NCBI GenBank assembly: GCA_964458835.1
Contig: CAYWKV010000094.1
Span: 1-10,937 of the forward strand
Direction of reading: 5' to 3'
Origin: JAHJQQ01 sp964458835
GTDB taxonomy: Bacteria; Pseudomonadota; Gammaproteobacteria; Thiohalobacterales; Thiohalobacteraceae
Length of the DNA: 10,937 bases
The position numbers and the translations under genes are program-made. The notes beneath the pieces were generated by a model. That model was not told the DNA's origin. It ran no database searches and saw only the letters and a program-made list of their open reading frames with translations. Positions 7,294-10,937 of this stretch are shown piece by piece. Within the stretch, counting starts at the first letter, position 1; each line of letters starts with the position of its first letter.

Positions 7294-7395
7294 ATGAAAT
7301 TCATAGATAAACATAAGCCGGCACGATTGCTGCAGGCAGGCCCTGCGGGCGACGGCCCGCCCAGGGCAGTGCACTGCCGGGAGGATGCCGCGTGA
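7294..7395 (+). CDS. 33-aa leader-type small ORF overlapping tusA
   Basis: The product begins MKFIDKHKPARLLQAG and ends VHCREDAA, 33 residues with one cysteine. Its ATG has a strong ribosome site, AAGGAGG, about 9 nt upstream. Its TGA (7393-7395) overlaps the ATG at 7395 in frame with the tusA-like gene and lies inside the alternative GTG start at 7392, a layout that usually means coupled translation. Its coding region contains two strong hairpins (7341-7366 and 7365-7378). I do not recognise the peptide. It may be a regulatory leader or a real small sulfur-related protein. The basic, amphipathic N terminus and single Cys are the only visible traits. Confidence 0.5.
   Translation: MKFIDKHKPARLLQAGPAGDGPPRAVHCREDAA
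7341..7366 (+). promoter_or_regulatory. Hairpin in the leader ORF
   Basis: GCGGGC (7345-7350) pairs with GCCCGC (7355-7360) around a GACG loop. The stem is extended by CCCT (7341-7344) pairing with AGGG (7363-7366) across a 2-nt bulge, giving a 10-bp GC-rich stem. It shares two bases (7365-7366) with the following palindrome, so the two structures compete for those bases. Confidence 0.4.
7365..7378 (+). promoter_or_regulatory. 14-bp palindrome just before the tusA ribosome site
   Basis: GGCAGTGCACTGCC is a perfect palindrome ending immediately before the Shine-Dalgarno GGGAGG at 7379-7384 of the tusA-like gene. It has the same outer halves as the palindrome at 5411-5424 (GGCAG-N4-CTGCC). It could be a DNA operator, or in RNA a 5-bp hairpin with a TGCA loop close to the ribosome site. 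Confidence 0.4.
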
Positions 7396-7724
7396 TGTGG
7401 TGGTTCGGCAGACGCAAACAGCGGCGCGCCAGCGCGCTCAGCCGCGTGGATCGGACAGTGGCCCTGCGCGAGGGGTCGTTGCGGGTGCAGGTGCGCATCG
7501 ACTGCCTCGGGGCCGTATGTCCACGCCCGCAGCTGCTGACCATGCGGGCCCTCGATCAGATGGCGGACGGCGAGGTGCTGGAGCTGCTGGTCGACAACGC
7601 CAGCTCCGCGGAGGCCATCCCGGCGATGGGGATGACCCTGGGCAGTACGCATCTGGCGACGGTGCGGGACGCGGAATGCTGGCGCATCTATGTGCGCAAG
7701 GGTTATGTCGAGAACGAACGTTGA
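7392..7724 (+). CDS. tusA: TusA-family sulfur carrier protein 1, with N-terminal extension
   Basis: A 110-aa protein whose TusA domain spans about residues 32-104. The hallmark CPRP motif is C43-P44-R45-P46, preceded by DCLGAV. C43 is the expected persulfide-carrying cysteine. Two further cysteines are C38 and C96. TusA proteins are usually about 80 aa; this one has about 30 extra N-terminal residues, starting with WWFGRRKQRR, aromatic and strongly basic, perhaps a membrane-contact or docking segment. The GTG at 7392 has GGGAGG 7 nt upstream; the ATG one codon later (7395) is equally possible and overlaps the leader stop. The gene lies 42 nt upstream of the YeeE/YedE transporter. Its likely job is to accept or deliver persulfide sulfur linked to that transporter or to the downstream DsrE-like proteins. 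Confidence 0.87.
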   Translation: MMWWFGRRKQRRASALSRVDRTVALREGSLRVQVRIDCLGAVCPRPQLLTMRALDQMADGEVLELLVDNASSAEAIPAMGMTLGSTHLATVRDAECWRIYVRKGYVENER

Positions 7725-7766
7725 AGTGTGCAAGGGCTTGTTGCAGCGCGACTGGAGGGGAGATCG

Positions 7767-9227
7767 ATGTCTAACGAAGTGAAGGCCGCGGCCATGGCTG
7801 CGCCGCTGTCGGCCGATGCCTGGTACGGGCACAAGGGCAATCTGTATGCGCTGGGCATCGTCGGCCTGGTGACGCTGGGCTCCATCTGGACCCTCGCCCA
7901 GGACCTGCGCTGGGTCTATCTGCTGGTCTACATCTGGTTCGGCGTCGGCTACGGCATCTTTCTCCAGTACGGCCGCTTCTGCATGGCCTCGGCGGTGCGC
8001 GACCTGTTCGCCGTCGGGGTGCCGCGCATGGCGGTGGGCATGCTCATCGCGGTCATCCTGTTCTCGCTGACGGCCGCGGTGGTGAAGGTGCTCGGGGTGA
8101 ACACCTTCCATGCCAACCCGATGGGCTGGCACATCATCATTGGTGCCGCGATCTTCGGTTTCGGCATCGTATTCACCGGCGGCTGCGCCTCCGGATCGCT
8201 CTACAAGAGCGGCGAGGGCAACCTCGGCGCGCTGCTGGTGGTGCTGTCGATCTCCTTCTCGCAGGCCATCTACGTGACCCTGGGCGGCTGGCTGGACAAG
8301 CTGGTGCCGGCGGCCTGGACGGCGTCCGCCGCGGCCAAGGGCATGCCCGAGGAACTGTCGGTGACGCAGGGCTGGTTCGATCAGTTCACCGCCGGCTATG
8401 TCTGGGATCTGCAGGGCGGGCAACTCGCCGATCAGCTCGGCTTCGAAGGGCTGTTCAGCGGCGCCTTTATCGGCAACGCTTTCCTGGGCGCGATCCTGCC
8501 CTCGCTGCTGCTGATGGTCTATCTGTACCAGACCGCCTACCGCAAGGGCTACCTGCGGCGCTACAAGATCGAGGCGCCGAAGCTCGGCGATCACCTGCGC
8601 GGCATCTGGTCGATGATCACCGCCTCGCGCAACACCGCCATCGCCGGCCTGGCGCTGGGCGTGCTGGCCGGCGGCCACATGTGGGCCACCGGCGCGCTGC
8701 GCGAGCACTACGAGATCTTCAACTTCGGCGAGCTGCTGGTGGACATGGGCCATACCACCGGCCTGTCCATCCAGGACACTGTGTTCGACCCCGGCTACTG
8801 GTACATCACCACCCAGGAGGCGCAGTGGGGCGCCTGGCTGCTGGACAAGGCCGGCGTGCAGGTGACTGACAGCATCTTCTTCGGGCTGGACAACGGCATC
8901 CCCAATCCGCTGATCAACGCCCCCGGCTGGATGTCCATCGGCATCATCCTGGGCGCGGCGCTGATCGCCCTGGCGCGGCGCGAGTTCAAGTGGAAGGTGC
9001 CGAGCTTCGAGACGGCCATGTTCGCCATCATCGGCGGCGCCCTCATGGGCCTGGGCGCGCGCATCGCCATGGGCTGCAACATCGGCGCCTTCTTCGCCAC
9101 CGTCACCAACGGCGATCTGTCCGGCTGGGTGTTCCTGGCCGGCATGGCCGCGGGCGGCTGGCTGGGCGTGAAGGCCTTCAATGCCTGGATGAACTGGCGC
9201 GCGGGCGGCGACGATCTGGTGATCTGA
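7767..9227 (+). CDS. YeeE/YedE-family membrane transporter, TsuA-like (thiosulfate uptake candidate)
   Basis: A 486-aa polytopic membrane protein with roughly 9-10 hydrophobic segments (for example about 28-45, 50-68, 84-110, 122-140, 150-175, 228-254, 288-306, 387-405, 416-432, 450-470). It has only three cysteines, each in a family motif: C72 in YGRFCMASA, C140 in FTGGCASGSLYKSGEG, and C437 in ARIAMGCNIGAFF. As I recall, thiosulfate transporter TsuA (YeeE) likewise uses three conserved cysteines to pass thiosulfate. The two halves are separated by a longer middle part than in the roughly 350-aa TsuA, mainly residues about 180-225 and 305-385. The ATG at 7767 has GGAGGGG 6 nt upstream; a GTG at 7728 in frame lacks a good site and was not chosen. 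TusA-like genes flank it on both sides, as E. coli tsuA is paired with the TusA-like tsuB (yeeD). The exact substrate is inferred. Confidence 0.9.
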   Translation: MSNEVKAAAMAAPLSADAWYGHKGNLYALGIVGLVTLGSIWTLAQDLRWVYLLVYIWFGVGYGIFLQYGRFCMASAVRDLFAVGVPRMAVGMLIAVILFSLTAAVVKVLGVNTFHANPMGWHIIIGAAIFGFGIVFTGGCASGSLYKSGEGNLGALLVVLSISFSQAIYVTLGGWLDKLVPAAWTASAAAKGMPEELSVTQGWFDQFTAGYVWDLQGGQLADQLGFEGLFSGAFIGNAFLGAILPSLLLMVYLYQTAYRKGYLRRYKIEAPKLGDHLRGIWSMITASRNTAIAGLALGVLAGGHMWATGALREHYEIFNFGELLVDMGHTTGLSIQDTVFDPGYWYITTQEAQWGAWLLDKAGVQVTDSIFFGLDNGIPNPLINAPGWMSIGIILGAALIALARREFKWKVPSFETAMFAIIGGALMGLGARIAMGCNIGAFFATVTNGDLSGWVFLAGMAAGGWLGVKAFNAWMNWRAGGDDLVI

Positions 9228-9280
9228 ACGCGGCGGCGCGCAATGCATATTGATATCGGAAGACATCGGGAGATACGGAA

Positions 9281-9532
9281 ATGGCTGTGAAGTTCGAGAA
9301 GGTCGGCGACCACGATTACACGCTGGACGTGACGGGCTACGTCTGTCCGCACCCGCAGATGTACACCAAGAAGGTGATGGGCAAGCTGGAGAGCGGCGAC
9401 GTGCTGACCCTGATGTTCGACAACCCCTCCTCGGGCGAATCGATCATCGCCATGTGCGACGCCGAGGGCAACGAACTGCTCGAGCGCAGCGACGACGGCG
9501 GCACCTTCCGCTGGCGCATCCGCAAGGCCTGA
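9281..9532 (+). CDS. tusA: TusA-family sulfur carrier protein 2 (YeeD/TsuB-like)
   Basis: An 83-aa protein, normal TusA length. The motif is CPHP (C22-P25) in GYVCPHPQMYT, where C22 would carry the persulfide. A second cysteine is at about 59 (AMCDAEG). It begins 53 nt after the transporter stop with GGGAGA 7 nt before the ATG, and ends directly at the assembly gap. It differs strongly from the tusA-like gene at 7392: it has no N-terminal extension and a histidine in the CPxP motif. The two are therefore not a recent duplication. The pairing with the upstream transporter resembles the TsuA-TsuB arrangement, in which the TusA-like partner is needed for thiosulfate uptake. Confidence 0.88.
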   Translation: MAVKFEKVGDHDYTLDVTGYVCPHPQMYTKKVMGKLESGDVLTLMFDNPSSGESIIAMCDAEGNELLERSDDGGTFRWRIRKA

Positions 9533-9632
9533 NNNNNNNNNNNNNNNNNNNNNNNNNNNNNNNNNNNNNNNNNNNNNNNNNNNNNNNNNNNNNNNNNNNN
9601 NNNNNNNNNNNNNNNNNNNNNNNNNNNNNNNN
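9533..9632. other. Assembly gap (100 N)
   Basis: Exactly 100 unknown bases between the tusA-like gene 2 stop and the DsrE-like start. A round 100 usually means a scaffold gap of unknown true size, so genes may be missing here and the spacing across it cannot be read. Confidence 0.98.
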
Positions 9633-9633
9633 C

Positions 9634-9945
9634 ATGCGATTCGGATTGGTAGTGACCGACGACCGGCACGGGGCCGCCGCGGTGGCCGTGCTCGCGGACG
9701 CGCAGGCGCGCGGCTGGGAGTGCCGGTGCTTTCTCAACGACCGCGGCGCGCTGCTGCTGGCGGATCCGGCCTTCACCGGTTCACTGGCCGTCGCGGCCAC
9801 GCAGGTCGCCGTGTGCGAACTGAGCGTGGAGCGCTACGAGGACGAGGGCCTGCGCGTCGGCGACATCAACAGCCAGGTCGTGATCGGCGGCCAGTACCAG
9901 GATGCCGAGCTGGTGAAGAACAGCGACCGCGTGCTGGTTCTCTAG
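9634..9945 (+). CDS. DsrE-like sulfurtransferase/persulfide carrier, small
   Basis: A 103-aa protein with the DsrE/TusD fold pattern: opening strand MRFGLVVTDD, a helix, then VAVCELSVERY with C61 at the place where DsrE-type proteins carry their reactive cysteine, followed by GDINSQVVIGG and a closing DRVLVL strand. Other cysteines are C30 and C32, close together. DsrE-family proteins pass persulfide sulfur between partners such as TusA. The ATG is the second base after the assembly gap, so its ribosome site is unseen and a longer N terminus cannot be excluded, though MRFGLVV is a natural start for this fold. It is 9 nt upstream of the next DsrE-like gene. Confidence 0.72.
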   Translation: MRFGLVVTDDRHGAAAVAVLADAQARGWECRCFLNDRGALLLADPAFTGSLAVAATQVAVCELSVERYEDEGLRVGDINSQVVIGGQYQDAELVKNSDRVLVL

Positions 9946-9954
9946 GGGTAAACC

Positions 9955-10221
9955 ATGACAGATGCACGCAAGACGATCCTGGTGATCGCCCAGCACGACA
10001 AGCCCGAGGCGCTGCGCATGGCCAGCGGCCTGACCCTGCTCGACGACGAGGTGCGGGTCGCCGCGCTGGGCGGCCTCGACGATGACGCGGACACCGCGCT
10101 GCAACTCGAGGCGCTGGAGTTCGCCGAGGTGCCGATCGAACACATCGACGCGACCACCCACGCCGGCATCGGCCAGCTCGCCGACGCCATCCTGCGCGCC
10201 GATGCGGTGTATGTGATTTGA
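9955..10221 (+). CDS. DsrE/DsrF-like small protein without cysteine
   Basis: An 88-aa protein starting MTDARKTILVIAQHDKPEA, with an alpha/beta pattern like the DsrE/DsrF superfamily (strand KTILVIA, helix, strand VRVAALGG, late helix IGQLADAILRADAVYVI). It contains no cysteine at all, so it cannot itself carry persulfide. It may be a structural partner of the upstream protein, as DsrEFH and TusBCD form mixed complexes. It begins 9 nt after the previous stop, with only a weak AGGGG ribosome site, consistent with coupled translation. The inverted repeat follows 17 nt after its stop. Family assignment is moderate because it is short. Confidence 0.6.
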   Translation: MTDARKTILVIAQHDKPEALRMASGLTLLDDEVRVAALGGLDDDADTALQLEALEFAEVPIEHIDATTHAGIGQLADAILRADAVYVI

Positions 10222-10238
10222 GGGGCCAGGTTCTGGAT

Positions 10239-10326
10239 ATGGCCACGAAATCCACGAAACCCACGAAAGTTGTCCATGTGGGTTCACGATGATCAGTTCC
10301 GTGGGTTTCGTGGATTTCGTGGCCAT
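10239..10326. repeat. Inverted repeat of 9-bp CCACGAAAN units, copy 2
   Basis: A 30-bp arm at 10239-10268 (starting ATGGCCACGAAATCC) is the reverse complement of 10297-10326 except for one base, with a 28-nt middle. The three 9-bp units match those at 6957-6983. Unlike copy 1 it lacks the long middle and the AAAACCTTTT flanks. It lies between two genes of the sulfur-carrier cluster, so its RNA would form a very stable hairpin there. Confidence 0.88.
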
Positions 10327-10350
10327 CAAGGCAAATCCCGAGGAGAACAC

Positions 10351-10563
10351 ATGACCGCAACCAGAAAAGTGCTGTTGGTGACATCCGCCGAACGTCCCGC
10401 CAAGGCGGGCCTGGCGCTGGACGTGGCGAAGCTGGAGAACGCGCTGCGCGCGCGCGGCGCCGAGGTCGAACGGCTCGCGCTGGGCGGCGACCCTGCCGCG
10501 CTGCTCGACCGCATCGACGCCGGTGCCGTGCCGGTGGTGCTGCGCGGCGACCTGGGCGCATGA
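10351..10563 (+). CDS. Small hypothetical protein, possible DsrE-fold fragment
   Basis: A 70-aa protein starting MTATRKVLLVTSAERPAKAG with a good ribosome site (GAGGAGA, 4 nt before the ATG). The order strand (KVLLVTS), helix (KLENALRARG), strand (VERLALGG), helix, strand (VPVVLRG) resembles the first half of a DsrE/Rossmann-like fold and is reminiscent of the 88-aa protein upstream (both have K-x-hydrophobics near residue 6 and an ALGG strand). It has no cysteine. It could be a shortened paralogue or an unrelated small protein. I do not recognise a family. It is separated from the upstream gene by the inverted repeat at 10239-10326. Confidence 0.5.
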   Translation: MTATRKVLLVTSAERPAKAGLALDVAKLENALRARGAEVERLALGGDPAALLDRIDAGAVPVVLRGDLGA

Positions 10564-10771
10564 GGGGCGCATTGCAAATTCCACGGCACCCCGGCGCCGC
10601 AGGTAGTCTGCAATACGCGCTCACGTTGCCGGAATATGTAAGTCGCTGTAATAAAAGTGTTACCGGTGATGGCACGAACACTGCTATCACGACAGACGCA
10701 ACGCCGTGCACGCGTACCGACCGATTCGGCGCCCGTGACGGATTCGAACAACAGCTCGCGGAGGAGAGCAG
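10564..10771. other. Intergenic region before the lipoprotein gene
   Basis: 208 bp without a supported gene. It holds a spaced inverted repeat, ATTGCA at 10571-10576 and TGCAAT at 10609-10614, with GC-rich DNA between, and then an AT-richer stretch at about 10632-10664 that contains the promoter candidate described separately. Confidence 0.6.
10626..10654 (+). promoter_or_regulatory. Candidate promoter for the lipoprotein gene
   Basis: TTGCCG (10626-10631) and TAATAA (10649-10654) are separated by 17 bp in the only AT-richer part of this intergenic region, about 120 bp upstream of the lipoprotein start. The -10 matches the consensus only partly. Confidence 0.3.
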
Positions 10772-10937
10772 ATGAGCACACAGTTGAGAGCTTCGCGTTG
10801 GCCGCAATCCGGTGCCATGGTCGGCGTGTTCCTGTTGGCGGCAGTCGGCCTGGCCGGCTGCGGCGGGGGTGGTGAAGACAGCACCGTCGGCTATGTCACG
10901 CCGCCCAGCGGCACGCCGACCCCGATCGTCATCAACA
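10772..10937 (+). CDS. Lipoprotein, N-terminal part (runs off the window)
   Basis: 55 codons are visible, starting MSTQLRASRW. A basic N-region and a hydrophobic stretch (GVFLLAAVGLAG, about 18-29) are followed by the lipobox L-A-G-C with C30 as the lipidation site. After it comes a Gly-rich GGGGEDS stretch and a Pro/Thr-rich linker (PPSGTPTP), common at the start of exported lipoproteins. The ATG has GAGGAGA 4 nt upstream. The reading frame is open to the end of the window, so the function cannot be told. Confidence 0.75.
   Translation, partial: MSTQLRASRWPQSGAMVGVFLLAAVGLAGCGGGGEDSTVGYVTPPSGTPTPIVIN

Noticed and set aside
6890..7395. Several overlapping ORFs with HEIHETHE and FRGFRGFRG peptides
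   Set aside because: The repeated peptides are translations of the 9-bp CCACGAAAN repeat in different frames, not proteins; they recur at the second repeat copy.
5715..9266. A 1183-codon open frame on the minus strand opposite the DUF1207, tusA and transporter genes
   Set aside because: It is the reverse-strand shadow of real genes and runs through the inverted repeat; no ribosome site or recognisable domain.

Overview
The window looks like high-GC chromosomal DNA from a chemolithotrophic sulfur-oxidising proteobacterium, most likely a gammaproteobacterium. This rests on two gene blocks. One is a Qmo/Hdr electron-transfer operon of the kind that works with dissimilatory APS reductase. The other is a sulfur-carrier and thiosulfate-transport cluster (TusA, YeeE/YedE, DsrE-like). 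The taxonomic placement is inference; there is no rRNA or marker gene here. A run of 100 Ns (9533-9632) shows that this is a draft scaffold.

Layout. Positions 1-143 hold two short palindromes of REP type. On the minus strand, 5212 down to 144, lies a tight four-gene operon, qmoA-qmoB-hdrC-hdrB, with gaps of 3, 9 and 11 nt. Two flavin/Fe-S HdrA-like subunits are followed by soluble HdrC and HdrB in place of the membrane subunit QmoC. A 535-bp divergent intergenic region (5213-5747) carries a 15-bp direct repeat just upstream of qmoA, a 14-bp palindrome and a TATAAT box. On the plus strand, 5748-6923 encodes an exported DUF1207-type outer-membrane beta-barrel protein. A 370-bp spacer then holds a long inverted repeat built of 9-bp CCACGAAAN units.

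From 7294 to 10563 a plus-strand cluster follows: a 33-aa leader-type ORF overlapping the next start, tusA-like gene 1, a TsuA-like YeeE/YedE transporter, tusA-like gene 2, the assembly gap, a DsrE-like gene with a conserved-position cysteine, a second DsrE-like gene with no cysteine, a second copy of the CCACGAAA inverted repeat, and a 70-aa orphan ORF. The window ends inside a lipoprotein gene (10772 onward).

How the genes fit together (inference from families). The transporter would bring thiosulfate or related sulfur into the cell. The TusA and DsrE-like proteins would carry it as protein-bound persulfide towards oxidation. QmoAB-HdrCB would handle electrons from APS reductase, whose genes (aprBA, sat) are not in the window. 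The least ordinary points are the TusA-transporter-TusA-DsrE arrangement with its translationally coupled leader, the palindrome GGCAG-N4-CTGCC found both in the qmoA/DUF1207 intergenic region and just before the tusA start, and the two copies of the CCACGAAA inverted repeat.
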